Source: Flavobacterium hydrophilum (GTDB lineage: Bacteria > Bacteroidota > Bacteroidia > Flavobacteriales > Flavobacteriaceae). Taken from it: 64,000 nt of DNA. The stretch lies in contig NZ_QJHL01000001.1 in assembly GCF_003202405.1 (NCBI RefSeq), positions 248,001 to 312,000 on the forward strand. Direction: 5' to 3'. The position numbers were made by a program, and so were the translations under genes. A model generated the notes under the pieces. That model saw only the letters and a program-made list of their open reading frames with translations. It was not told where the DNA came from and did not search any database. Positions within the stretch are counted from its first letter, which is position 1. Each line of letters starts with the position of its first letter. Shown piece by piece: positions 47,054 to 55,332 of the stretch.

Positions 47054-47389
47054 TTATGATGTTTTAATAATTTTCGTTATGATATTGATGATGTGTTCAA
47101 CTTCAATTAAATAATTAGTAATCTCAATTGAGGTTAAATTTGATTTATCTAATAATCGTAACCAATATTTTGTTTCTCTTGCTTCTTTTGAAGTGATAGA
47201 CATTTTGTGAATAAAATCCTTTCTGGATTGAGCAGCAATTGCTTCTTCAACATTTGCTCCAATGCTAGTGGCAGATCTTAAAATTTGTTTAGAAATTATG
47301 AATTCATTTTATTTTTTAAGTTGAACAAAAAGATTTACTATTGACAGAGCAAAATCAAAAGTTTTTGTAGCAATAATATTTTCTTTCAT
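47054..47389 (-). pseudogene. Four-helix-bundle protein (23S rRNA insert family) broken by a stop codon
   Basis: Read on the minus strand, the frame from ATG 47389 gives MKENIIATKTFDFALSIVNL, then a TAA stop at 47311-47309. It continues in the same frame with ISKQILRSATSIGANVEEAI and ends at TAA 47056-47054 after 111 sense or interrupted codons. This is the bacterial four-helix bundle family often found as an isolated gene or inside 23S rRNA. The family normally has a sense codon (often Glu) just before the second helix, so one substitution probably killed it. It lies between thiolase and acyl-CoA dehydrogenase genes and is unrelated to their function. Confidence 0.8.
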
Positions 47390-47425
47390 GTGCATTTAAA
47401 ATTTATAATTCAAAATTTAAAATAA

Positions 47426-48607
47426 TTAAAGAACCTCGTAAATCCCCGCGCTTCCTTGTCCAGTCCCCACACACATCGAAACAATTCCGTACTTATTACC
47501 TCTGCGTTTCATCTCATCAAATAACTGAACAGAAAGTTTAGCTCCTGTACATCCCAGGGGGTGACCTAAAGCTATGGCTCCACCGTTTACGTTTACGATA
47601 TCTGGATTTAAACCTAACTCGCGAATTACAGCCAAAGACTGAGAAGCGAAAGCTTCGTTTAGTTCTACCAAGTCAATATCTTTCAATTCTAAACCTGCTT
47701 GTTTCAATGCTTTCGGAATAGCTTTTACCGGACCGATACCCATAATTCTTGGCTCAACACCAGAAGAAGCAAAATTTACTAATCTGGCAATTGGCTCAAG
47801 ATTCAATTCTTTAACCATGTCCTCACTCATGATTAAAACAAAAGCAGCGCCATCACTCATTTGAGATGAGTTACCTGCTGTAACACTACCATCCGCAGCA
47901 AAAACGGGTTTCAGTCCAGCTAAAGCAGCAACAGAAGTTCCGGCTCTTGGACCTTCGTCTTGTTTTACAACGTATGATTTAGTTTCTTTTTTACCATTTT
48001 CATTGATGAAAGTCTGCTCAACAGTAATGGGAACGATTTGTTTGTCGAATTTTCCTTCTGCCTGTGCTTTCAAGGCTTTCATGTGAGAGTTGTAAGCAAA
48101 CTCATCCTGATCTTCTCTTGAAATTTTATATTGATTGGCAACCGCTTCAGCAGTTAAACCCATTCCCCAGTAGTAATCTTCGTGACCTGCAGCAGCAACT
48201 TTATAATCCGGAGTTGGTTTGTAACCGCCCATCGGAATATAACTCATACTTTCAGCTCCACCAGCGATGATACAATCTGCCATTCCTGATTGAATTTTAG
48301 CAGTTGCCATTCCGATAGTTTCTAATCCAGATGCACAGTAACGGTTTACCGTTACACCAGGAACATCTTCAACTTTTAATCCCATAAGAGAGATTAAACG
48401 TCCAACGTTAAGTCCTTGTTCTGCTTCCGGCATGGCATTTCCTACCATAACGTCATCGATACGTTTTTTGTCAAAATCAGGCAGTTCATCCATCATAAAC
48501 TGAATGGTTTCTGCAGCTAATTCATCGGGTCTTTTAAATCTAAAAACACCTTTTGGAGCTTTTCCAACTGCTGTTCTATATGCTTTTACTATATATGCTG
48601 TTTTCAT
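47426..48607 (-). CDS. fadA: Acetyl-CoA acyltransferase (3-ketoacyl-CoA thiolase)
   Basis: 393 residues. The acyl-accepting Cys lies in NRYCASGLETIG, the His in NVNGGAIALGHPLGCTGAKL, and the second Cys in MCVGTGQGSAGIYEVL. Cleaves 3-ketoacyl-CoA with CoA to acetyl-CoA and a shortened acyl-CoA. Downstream of the HAD/ECH fusion on the same strand (78 bases), the usual trifunctional pair. Confidence 0.93.
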   Translation of the reverse strand: MKTAYIVKAYRTAVGKAPKGVFRFKRPDELAAETIQFMMDELPDFDKKRIDDVMVGNAMPEAEQGLNVGRLISLMGLKVEDVPGVTVNRYCASGLETIGMATAKIQSGMADCIIAGGAESMSYIPMGGYKPTPDYKVAAAGHEDYYWGMGLTAEAVANQYKISREDQDEFAYNSHMKALKAQAEGKFDKQIVPITVEQTFINENGKKETKSYVVKQDEGPRAGTSVAALAGLKPVFAADGSVTAGNSSQMSDGAAFVLIMSEDMVKELNLEPIARLVNFASSGVEPRIMGIGPVKAIPKALKQAGLELKDIDLVELNEAFASQSLAVIRELGLNPDIVNVNGGAIALGHPLGCTGAKLSVQLFDEMKRRGNKYGIVSMCVGTGQGSAGIYEVL

Positions 48608-48685
48608 AATTATTATTTTGAATTCTGAATTTTAAATTTTGAATTAATTCCAAAGCATTTAAAATTCATAATTTATAATTTAAAA

Positions 48686-51076
48686 TTAGTTGCGAAGTGG
48701 TTTTCCTTTAGTTAACATATACTGAATTCTTTCTAAAGTCTTACGTTCAGTACATAAACTTAAAAATGCTTCACGTTCGATATCTAATAAATATTGTTCC
48801 GATACTAAAGTAGCTTCAGATAAATCTCCACCAGCCATTACGTAAGCCAGTTTGTTTGCGATTTTTTTATCGTGCTCAGAAATGTATTTTCCAGCTTGCA
48901 TCTGATCTGTTCCAACTAAGAACATTCCAAGAGCTTGTTTTCCTAATACTTTCACATCTGTTCTTCTGATAGGTTGTGTATAACCAGCTTCTGCTAATAA
49001 CAAAGCATGTTTTTTAGCTTCAGCAATCTGACGATCTTTGTTTACTACAATAACATCTTTTCCATGTTGAAGAAGTCCTGTATCAAAAGCTTCGTAACCA
49101 GAAGTCGAAACTTTTGCCATAGCGATGGTTAAGAAATACTCTTGAAGAACATTTAATTCCACATCATTTTTGCGGAACAAATCAGAAGCTCTCAAAGCCA
49201 TTTCTTTAGATCCACCACCACCAGGAAGTACACCAACACCAAACTCAACTAATCCCATGTAGGTTTCTGCAGCAGCAACCACTTTATCCGCGTGTAAGCT
49301 CATTTCGCATCCACCGCCAAAAGTCATTCCGTGAGGCGCAACCACAACTGGAATAGAAGAATAACGAACGCGCATCATCGTGTCCTGGAACAATTTAATT
49401 GCCATGTTCAATTCGTCGTATTCCTGCTCAACCGCCATCATGAAAATCATTCCGATATTAGCACCAACAGAGAAATTCGCTGCTTGATTACCAATAACTA
49501 AACCTTGATATTCTTTTTCAGATAAGTCGATTGCTTTATTGATAGCCTGTAGAACGTCACCACCAATGGTATTCATTTTAGATTGGAATTCTAAGTTCAA
49601 AATTCCATCTCCTAAATCCTGAATGATTGCACCACTGTTGCTCCAAACTTTTTTGCTTTCGCGAATGTTGTTTAGGATAATGAATGAATCTTGTCCAGGA
49701 ACTTTTGCTTGTGATTTTGTTGGAATGTTATAGAAATAAGTTGCTCCTTCTTTTACAGAGTAGAAACTTTCGCTTCCGGAAGCTAACATTTCGTTTACCC
49801 ACGCAGCTGGTTCTAAACCTTCCGCTTTCATAATTTCGATTCCGTTGGCAACACCAATCGCATCCCAAATTTCGAATGGACCATTTTCCCATCCAAAACC
49901 GGCTTTCATTGCATCATCAATTTTATATAATTCGTCTGAGATTTCAGGAATTCTGTTTGAAACATAAGCAAACATTCCAGAGAAACTCTTACGGTAAAAT
50001 TCTCCCGCTTTGTCTTTTCCTTTAACTAAAACTTTGAAACGATCAATTGGTTTATCGATAGTTTTAGTCAATTCAAGAGTTGCAAAACTTGCTTTTTTAG
50101 CAGCTCGGTATTCTAATGTATCTAAGTCTAAAGAAAGAATGTCTTTGTCTACTTTTTTATAAAAACCTTGACCTGTTTTGCTTCCTAACCAATTATTCTC
50201 CATCATTTTGTTGATGAAATCAGGAAGTTTGAACAATTCGTGTTGTTCATCAGTTGGGCAGTTTTCATAAATACCGTTGGCAACGTGTACCAAAGTATCC
50301 AAACCAACAACGTCAACCGTACGGAAAGTAGCCGATTTTGGACGACCGATAACCGGACCAGTCAATTTATCAACTTCTTCAATTGTTAATCCCATTTCTT
50401 TAACCAAGTGGAATAAACTCTGGATTCCGTAAATACCAATTCTGTTTCCAATAAACGCCGGAGTATCTTTAGCAACAACCGAAGTTTTTCCTAAAAATTT
50501 AGATCCGTATTCGTTTAAGAAATCCAATACTTCATTTGAAGTTTTTGGACCAGGAATAATTTCAAATAATTTTAAGTAACGCGCAGGGTTAAAAAAGTGT
50601 GTTCCGCAGAAGTGTTGTTGAAAATCTTCGCTTCTTCCTTCACTCATAAAATGAATTGGAATACCAGAAGTATTAGAAGTAACCAAAGTTCCTGGTTTAC
50701 GGAATTTTTCAATTTGTTCGAATACTAATTTCTTGATATCCAAACGTTCCACTACAACTTCGATAATCCAGTCAACATTAGCAATTTTTGCCATGTCATC
50801 TGTCGTATTTCCCGTCGTAATTCGGCTTGCAAATTTCTGACTGTAAATAGGAGAGGGTTTCGATTTTAATGAGTTCGCCAAATGGTCATTTACCAAACGG
50901 TTTCGAACGGCTTTGCTTTCAAGTGTTAATCCTTTTTTAGCTTCAGCTTCTGTCAACTCGCGAGGCACGATGTCAAGCAGTAAAACTTCAACACCAATAT
51001 TGGCAAAATGACAAGCTATACCTGAACCCATTATTCCGGATCCAATTACAGCAACTTTTTTAATTGTGCGTTTCAT
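48686..51076 (-). CDS. 3-hydroxyacyl-CoA dehydrogenase / enoyl-CoA hydratase fusion
   Basis: 796 residues. The N-terminal half is the NAD-dependent dehydrogenase (KVAVIGSGIMGSGIACHFAN, CGTHFFNPARYLKLFEIIPG). The C-terminal half is a crotonase domain (EYQGLVIGNQAANFSVGANI and APHGMTFGGGCEMSLHAD, VGVLPGGGGSKEMA). This order is the reverse of E. coli FadB and typical of Bacteroidota and some actinobacteria. Hydrates enoyl-CoA and oxidises the resulting 3-hydroxyacyl-CoA. Operon with MarR (upstream) and thiolase (downstream). Confidence 0.92.
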   Translation of the reverse strand: MKRTIKKVAVIGSGIMGSGIACHFANIGVEVLLLDIVPRELTEAEAKKGLTLESKAVRNRLVNDHLANSLKSKPSPIYSQKFASRITTGNTTDDMAKIANVDWIIEVVVERLDIKKLVFEQIEKFRKPGTLVTSNTSGIPIHFMSEGRSEDFQQHFCGTHFFNPARYLKLFEIIPGPKTSNEVLDFLNEYGSKFLGKTSVVAKDTPAFIGNRIGIYGIQSLFHLVKEMGLTIEEVDKLTGPVIGRPKSATFRTVDVVGLDTLVHVANGIYENCPTDEQHELFKLPDFINKMMENNWLGSKTGQGFYKKVDKDILSLDLDTLEYRAAKKASFATLELTKTIDKPIDRFKVLVKGKDKAGEFYRKSFSGMFAYVSNRIPEISDELYKIDDAMKAGFGWENGPFEIWDAIGVANGIEIMKAEGLEPAAWVNEMLASGSESFYSVKEGATYFYNIPTKSQAKVPGQDSFIILNNIRESKKVWSNSGAIIQDLGDGILNLEFQSKMNTIGGDVLQAINKAIDLSEKEYQGLVIGNQAANFSVGANIGMIFMMAVEQEYDELNMAIKLFQDTMMRVRYSSIPVVVAPHGMTFGGGCEMSLHADKVVAAAETYMGLVEFGVGVLPGGGGSKEMALRASDLFRKNDVELNVLQEYFLTIAMAKVSTSGYEAFDTGLLQHGKDVIVVNKDRQIAEAKKHALLLAEAGYTQPIRRTDVKVLGKQALGMFLVGTDQMQAGKYISEHDKKIANKLAYVMAGGDLSEATLVSEQYLLDIEREAFLSLCTERKTLERIQYMLTKGKPLRN

Positions 51077-51118
51077 AAGTATTATTTGTTTGTATATGAA
51101 TTTGAATAATTTTTAAGG

Positions 51119-51604
51119 TTATTCTTTTTCCGTATTTTCTGTTTGCTTCGCCAGTTCGCTGGCGCTCGGGTGATTAAATATATTTTTATCGTGAATGAGT
51201 TCATTTATAATTTCCGAAACTTCGATAAAATGTTGTAGTTTTTCGTCTGAAACATGTTTCCGAACGGTCTCATTAAATTTTAGAACTGTATTTTTAGATA
51301 ATTCTCTTTTTTCTTTTCCAAATTCGGTCAGGTAGATTAAAACACCTCTTCCGTCGGTCGGATTTTTTTTGCGAACAATCAAACCTTTGTCTTCCATAGA
51401 TTTTAATGTTCTTGTAAGGCTTGTAGCTTCCATTCCCATTCTTGGCCCCAAGGCTGTCGATGGTGTTCCTTCTTCCTTGTCAATACTTAAAAGTGCAAAT
51501 CCGGTTGCCATTGTGGCATCGTACTTTGCAGCTTCTTCATTGTACATTCTGGAAACAGCCTGCCAGGTTGCTCGTAAAATATAATCTATCGTTTTATCTT
51601 TCAT
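51119..51604 (-). CDS. MarR family regulator of the beta-oxidation cluster
   Basis: 161 residues. The winged helix includes GPRMGMEATSLTRTLKSMED (recognition helix) and KGLIVRKKNPTDGRGVLIYL (wing with the conserved Asp-Gly-Arg). First gene of the cluster, 42 bases before the HAD/ECH gene, so it probably senses a fatty acid or acyl-CoA and controls the operon. The family and context are firm; the ligand is inferred. The next 230 bases upstream contain nothing that I can support. Confidence 0.88.
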   Translation of the reverse strand: MKDKTIDYILRATWQAVSRMYNEEAAKYDATMATGFALLSIDKEEGTPSTALGPRMGMEATSLTRTLKSMEDKGLIVRKKNPTDGRGVLIYLTEFGKEKRELSKNTVLKFNETVRKHVSDEKLQHFIEVSEIINELIHDKNIFNHPSASELAKQTENTEKE

Positions 51605-51834
51605 AAGTAACTATATCGATTTCAAATATAATCAAAAAATACTATGCATGCATATTATTTTAAGATAAATTTTTGGTTATTTAAAAAAAATCTCTGAATA
51701 AGAGGAGTTTGAGGTTAATTTTTAATTGAAATATACTATTCTTTTTTTATGTTTTAACAAATTTGAAGCCCTAAAAATTATTATTGTATTAAAAAAGCGT
51801 GCTCAAATTCTTAATTCTATAAATGAAATCCGGC

Positions 51835-52854
51835 TTAAGTTGGTTCTTCGTATTTTTGTAATGCTTTTTGAAGCGTATTTTTCATTCGCTTTCGTAAACT
51901 TTCCGGTCTCAGGATTTCAATTCCGCAGCCAAAGCCTAATAATAGCCGCTCCATCTCATAATTGGGAGCAATGAACAAATGAACGATAACACTTTTGTCT
52001 TCATTTTCCTGAATCAGTCTTTGCGTATGATGTAGCGGTTTTGTCAATACATAAGGCGCATTTTCAGCATCAATCCAAAGTTCGATTCGTCTGGGCTGCA
52101 AACCCGAATTAACCGTTACCCCAATCACATTCTTGTAAAAAAGTTCGGCATCAAAATCTTCTTCCAGATAAGGAAGATTAAAATCATAATCAATCGAAAT
52201 GATCCGGTCCAAAGCGAGATTGGTAATAGGTTGGGAACCTTTTTTCTTTCCCACCAAAAACCAGCGGTTGTTAAATTCCTTTAATATAAAAGGATGGAAA
52301 TGAAATTTGGTTTCCTCTCTCGATTTAAATGATTTATAAGTAATGATCAAAACCATCTTTTTAATAATCGCTTGATAAATCTCATCCAGATAATGCAAGC
52401 CTTTCAGATTTTCATTTTTATCCAGATAAATAACGGGTTTCGTATGCGACTTTTCGGCATAGATTTTATCTTCCAATCGCTGTAAAATATCCGATACATC
52501 ATTAAAAAGAGAGAAATCTTTAAACTGTTTCAGCATTGATACCGTTTCGGTCAAAACATTCATATCCGTTTCTGTCAAAGGAATATCCGTAATCGAAAAA
52601 TCTTCGTCTTCGTATTTATAATACTTTTTGTCGTAAACTACGATTGGCGCATTGTAACCCAACTTTTCACTCCGCATCATCTGAATATCCATCTGAATCG
52701 TTCGTTTACTAATTGGAATTTGTCTCCCTTCATATTCTTCCAATGCATGTGAACAGCATTCAATTAAATCTTCTAAAGTCCATTGTCTGTATTTATTCTG
52801 CAGACATTTATCAATGGTTTTGTACCGAATTAAGGCGTTTTTATTTTGTGACAT
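51835..52854 (-). CDS. WYL-domain transcription regulator
   Basis: 339 residues. The N-terminal winged helix is unusual in length (YKTIDKCLQNKYRQWTLEDL to SKRTIQMDIQMMRSEKLGYN). The WYL domain starts near residue 160 with YQAIIKKMVLIITYKSF and has HFHPFILKEFNNRWFLVGKK, and the C-terminal extension (WCX) ends with GCGIEILRPESLRKRMKNTL. WYL proteins bind nucleic-acid-derived or nucleotide ligands, and several control RNA or DNA damage and defence loci. It is a candidate reader of the 19-base palindrome found three times nearby. The frame stays open upstream through a GC-rich repeat, but ATG 52854 is the natural start. Confidence 0.85.
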   Translation of the reverse strand: MSQNKNALIRYKTIDKCLQNKYRQWTLEDLIECCSHALEEYEGRQIPISKRTIQMDIQMMRSEKLGYNAPIVVYDKKYYKYEDEDFSITDIPLTETDMNVLTETVSMLKQFKDFSLFNDVSDILQRLEDKIYAEKSHTKPVIYLDKNENLKGLHYLDEIYQAIIKKMVLIITYKSFKSREETKFHFHPFILKEFNNRWFLVGKKKGSQPITNLALDRIISIDYDFNLPYLEEDFDAELFYKNVIGVTVNSGLQPRRIELWIDAENAPYVLTKPLHHTQRLIQENEDKSVIVHLFIAPNYEMERLLLGFGCGIEILRPESLRKRMKNTLQKALQKYEEPT

Positions 52855-52867
52855 ATTATAGTTTTTT

Positions 52868-52952
52868 GGGCGTGTCCCTCCGGGTCGGGCTGTGCACTGT
52901 ATCTTTTGTGGCGAACCCCGCCACAAAAGGATGCCGTTCCCATCCCTCACGC
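52868..52952. repeat. GC-rich palindromic repeat element (REP-like)
   Basis: About 85 bases, far more GC-rich than its surroundings, bounded by GCGTG and CACGC. A central hairpin pairs ATCTTTTGTGGCG (52901-52913) with CGCCACAAAAGGAT (52919-52932) with one bulge. From memory, elements with GGGCGTGTCCC...CCCTCACGC ends recur between genes in Flavobacteriaceae. It lies just upstream of the WYL gene start. Confidence 0.65.
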
Positions 52953-53119
52953 ATTTACGTTAATAAAGAAATTTTATTTTCAATATTGGTTCTTGCTTTT
53001 TTATATAACTAATCGACTATTTAATCCACAGATAAAGACATTTAAAATCTGCTAAATCTGCCAGATCTGCGAGAAAAAAAATGTCTCTCAGCATCTTGAG
53101 AGATTATAAATTTATCAAT

Positions 53120-53734
53120 TCAAGTTAGCAGTAAAATCTCCTTTTCAATATTTTTCCTGGCTTTTTCTTCATATAAATTCCTAAAATCATCGGTTTGAAA
53201 AATAAATTCATTTTCCAGAAAATGCTTCAAAGCTTTTGCTCTCCCGGGTTTATAAAGAAAATCAGGGTAAATTCGATATTCTTTTCTGATCTGTTCAAAA
53301 TAGGTTTTATAATCCTCCCAATCTTTCGTCAGGATTTTCAAATCAAAATCAATTAACCAGTTGATATCTTCGATTGAATTGTACGAATGAAGTTGTGTTG
53401 CACAAATAGCGTCAAAAACCAATTGTCTGTTAAGGTTTGTGTTTTCGGGTAAAATAGACAATGCTAATTCGGCACTTTTGAGTTCATTGTCTTTTTTAGA
53501 ACTTACATATACATAATCATGATAGAAAATAGAGAATAATATTTCGTTTGGAAACTGCAATTTGTCAAAATACGTTTCATAACTGTCAATCATTTCTTCT
53601 AAATGCGTCAGATTATGATAATACCTTGATTTTTTAGAATATATTTTTTCCAAATCAACCCAGTTTTGCTGAATCTCTTTTTCACTAAAGCCAATATTCA
53701 AAAGCAGTTCGGAATATTTATGTTTAAGGTTCAT
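53120..53734 (-). CDS. HD-superfamily metal-dependent phosphohydrolase
   Basis: About 204 residues. The metal motif appears as RYYHNLTHLEEMIDSYE then FSIFYHDYVYVSSKKDNELK, followed by ATQLHSY; these supply His, His-Asp and a further His/Asp as in the COG4339-type HD proteins. Substrate is unknown; nucleotides or RNA-end phosphates are possible. The start near 53734 (MNLKHKYSELL) is preferred, since the upstream in-frame TTG near 53782 would overlap the palindromic operator at 53771-53789. A -7 element TATTTTTG lies between operator and start. Shared operator ties it to the RtcB locus. Confidence 0.75.
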   Translation of the reverse strand: MNLKHKYSELLLNIGFSEKEIQQNWVDLEKIYSKKSRYYHNLTHLEEMIDSYETYFDKLQFPNEILFSIFYHDYVYVSSKKDNELKSAELALSILPENTNLNRQLVFDAICATQLHSYNSIEDINWLIDFDLKILTKDWEDYKTYFEQIRKEYRIYPDFLYKPGRAKALKHFLENEFIFQTDDFRNLYEEKARKNIEKEILLLT

Positions 53735-53770
53735 GATGTTTTTTCTCAAAAATAAGATTTCTTTTTTTAC

Positions 53771-53789
53771 TGCGTAAAACAATTGCGTA
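53771..53789. promoter_or_regulatory. Palindromic operator A, TGCGTAAAACAATTGCGTA
   Basis: In the reverse direction it reads TACGCAATTGTTTTACGCA, with the same half-sites and spacing as operators B (55059) and C (58046). It lies between the divergent HD and lipoprotein genes and overlaps the expected -33 region of the HD promoter. Confidence 0.7.
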
Positions 53790-53887
53790 GAAGATGATCG
53801 CAGAAATACTATTAATCATTAAAAATGATGATTTTAATAGTAGGGAAAATTTGTATTATTGCGTGTTACTTAACCTACAGAAAAACC

Positions 53888-54940
53888 ATGAAAAAAATAA
53901 TTCTATTTTTAATACTTACCCAATCGATTATTTCCTGTTCAAATTCAGATGACTCCGCTGATGACAATCCGATAAGTAGCGGAAACTACTATGCGGTGGG
54001 CAGTACATACGGAAAAAATAAAGACAATAATTTTACACAGCTTGCTTCGGTCTGGATAGATGGTGCTCCAACTATTTTATCAAATACAGCAATCTCATCT
54101 GTAGCTAATGCTGTTGCTTCCTATAATAATGATATCTATGTTGCAGGAACTGAATCGGTGAATAATGGCAATACCATACTAAAAGTTTGGAAAAACAATA
54201 GCGGTGAAAATGTAACTGACGGAAACCATCTGGTAGAGGCAACTGATCTGACTGTTAATGAGGGAAATATTTACATAGCCGGAAATGAATTTATTGGCCC
54301 CTTGAATTCCTCAATCGCAACGGTCTGGAAAAACGGACAAGCCATTCGCCTAAGTGATAAAATTTCAGAAGCGAATGCTGTTTATGTACTTAACAATGAT
54401 GTCTATGTGACAGGTTACAAAGTAATCAATGATAAAAAAACAGCAATTGTATGGAAAAATGGCGTTGAAACTGTTTTAACTTCAGAAGAAGATGATTTGG
54501 AGAGTATAGCGACAGATATTTATGTGAATGCTGAAAATATTTATGTAATAGGATATTTAAGAAATTCATTTAAATCCCGGGCCATTCTTTGGAAAAATAA
54601 TAGTCCTTTTATATTATCTAATGAAAATGATTTTTCACAAGCTAATGCCTTATTTGTGTACAACACAGATGTATATGTTGTCGGTTGTGATATTGATACA
54701 CATAAATATGACTTTGTTGGTAAAGTTTGGAAAAACGGAACTCTTGTTAAGGAAATTAATGGGGCTAATCCTAAAAGCATCGATATTAAAAACAATAAAA
54801 TTTATATTGCCGGATCCGGATTAGATGAAAGAGGAATGCATGATGAAGGCAAAATTTGGGAATCAGACTTAAACAATTTAAATTTTGTTGCTAAATACAA
54901 ATTTCCCAATAATAAAGTAAATGCTATTTTGGTAAAATAA
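53888..54940 (+). CDS. Repeat-rich lipoprotein, probable beta-propeller
   Basis: 350 residues from ATG 53888. The lipobox is TQSIISC, followed by an acidic linker (SNSDDSADDN). The rest consists of about six imperfect repeats of 45-50 residues with a core of NDVYVTGY...KTAIVWKNG, alternating with IYVAG or IYVIG strands. It looks like a propeller that might bind a ligand at the cell surface. I do not recognise a named family. It shares the intergenic region holding operator A with the divergent HD gene and ends at a strong terminator, so it could belong to the same regulon. Confidence 0.7.
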   Translation: MKKIILFLILTQSIISCSNSDDSADDNPISSGNYYAVGSTYGKNKDNNFTQLASVWIDGAPTILSNTAISSVANAVASYNNDIYVAGTESVNNGNTILKVWKNNSGENVTDGNHLVEATDLTVNEGNIYIAGNEFIGPLNSSIATVWKNGQAIRLSDKISEANAVYVLNNDVYVTGYKVINDKKTAIVWKNGVETVLTSEEDDLESIATDIYVNAENIYVIGYLRNSFKSRAILWKNNSPFILSNENDFSQANALFVYNTDVYVVGCDIDTHKYDFVGKVWKNGTLVKEINGANPKSIDIKNNKIYIAGSGLDERGMHDEGKIWESDLNNLNFVAKYKFPNNKVNAILVK

Positions 54941-55005
54941 TACTGAAGCAGAAAAAGAATTGATTTAGTGCATATTAGTTAATTTTGAATTGAATTTAGT
55001 GTTTG

Positions 55006-55035
55006 AAAAAGCGTCCGGATCCGGACGCTTTTTTT
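55006..55035 (+). terminator. Rho-independent terminator after the lipoprotein gene
   Basis: AAAAAGCGTCCGGA and TCCGGACGCTTTTT form an exact palindrome followed by more T. It isolates the following RNA array from upstream transcription. Confidence 0.9.
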
Positions 55036-55058
55036 GTTTTAAAAATAATTTATTTTAC

Positions 55059-55077
55059 TACGCAAAATAATTGCGTA
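55059..55077. promoter_or_regulatory. Palindromic operator B, TACGCAAAATAATTGCGTA
   Basis: Perfect 7-bp inverted repeat with a 5-base centre, upstream of the tRNA-like array and RING gene. Same distance to the downstream -7-like box as operator C has. Confidence 0.78.
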
Positions 55078-55087
55078 CTAGTTTTAA

Positions 55088-55095
55088 AATCTTTG
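55088..55095 (+). promoter_or_regulatory. Likely -7 element for the RNA array and RING gene, AATCTTTG
   Basis: One mismatch to TANNTTTG. It lies 10 bases after operator B; the rtcB promoter has AACCTTTG at the identical distance from operator C. Predicted transcription begins near 55102, so the whole array is transcribed. Confidence 0.55.
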
Positions 55096-55142
55096 TTCAA
55101 GAAATAAAAACAAACGTTCATAGAAATAAAAAAGAATAAACA

Positions 55143-55171
55143 GGTCAAGTTTGAGTTACTTCGAAACACTT
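55143..55171 (+). repeat. Array unit 1: GGTCAA-N7-TTACTTC
   Basis: GGTCAA (55143-55148), seven bases, TTACTTC (55156-55162). GTTT (55149-55152) can pair with AAAC (55164-55167), presenting TTACTTC in a loop. ACACTT follows. No tRNA arm is visible next to it. Confidence 0.6.
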
Positions 55172-55213
55172 TCCACGTACTACTTACACAATTACCTTAT
55201 TATTCAAAAATTT

Positions 55214-55330
55214 GAAGCAGTAGCTCAGCGGTAGAGCAGGTAGTTTTGAAATTATCCTGAAAAGGTCAATCCAAACTTACTTCGTACACTTCTAATGTCC
55301 GGGTCGTGGGTTCGAATCCTATCTGCTTCA
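55214..55330 (+). ncRNA. tRNA-like RNA with replaced anticodon region (array unit 2)
   Basis: A 117-base tRNA mimic. The acceptor stem GAAGCAG (55214-55220) pairs with CTGCTTC (55323-55329), with A330 as discriminator. The D-arm is GCTC-AGCGGTA-GAGC (55223-55237) with the G18-G19 equivalent. The T-arm is GTGGG-TTCGAAT-CCTAT (55306-55322). A standard anticodon arm is absent. Instead a bulged hairpin (55238-55258) is followed by about 43 bases holding GGTCAA (55264-55269), seven bases and TTACTTC (55277-55283). The D and T loops could form a tRNA elbow. No CCA is encoded. It belongs to the leader of the RING-TerD gene and is a candidate cofactor, decoy or sensor for RtcB (inference). Confidence 0.72.
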
Positions 55331-55332
55331 CT

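Noticed and set aside
52855..52950. N-terminal extension of the WYL protein
   Set aside because: The codons fall in the GC-rich repeat; the ATG at 52854 gives the standard protein.
53735..53782. TTG start for the HD protein
   Set aside because: It would overlap operator A and the likely -7 element.
55214..55330. A normal tRNA gene containing an intron
   Set aside because: No plausible anticodon stem-loop can be rebuilt by removing a central segment, group I/II introns are much longer, and the insert carries a motif repeated four more times outside the tRNA fold.
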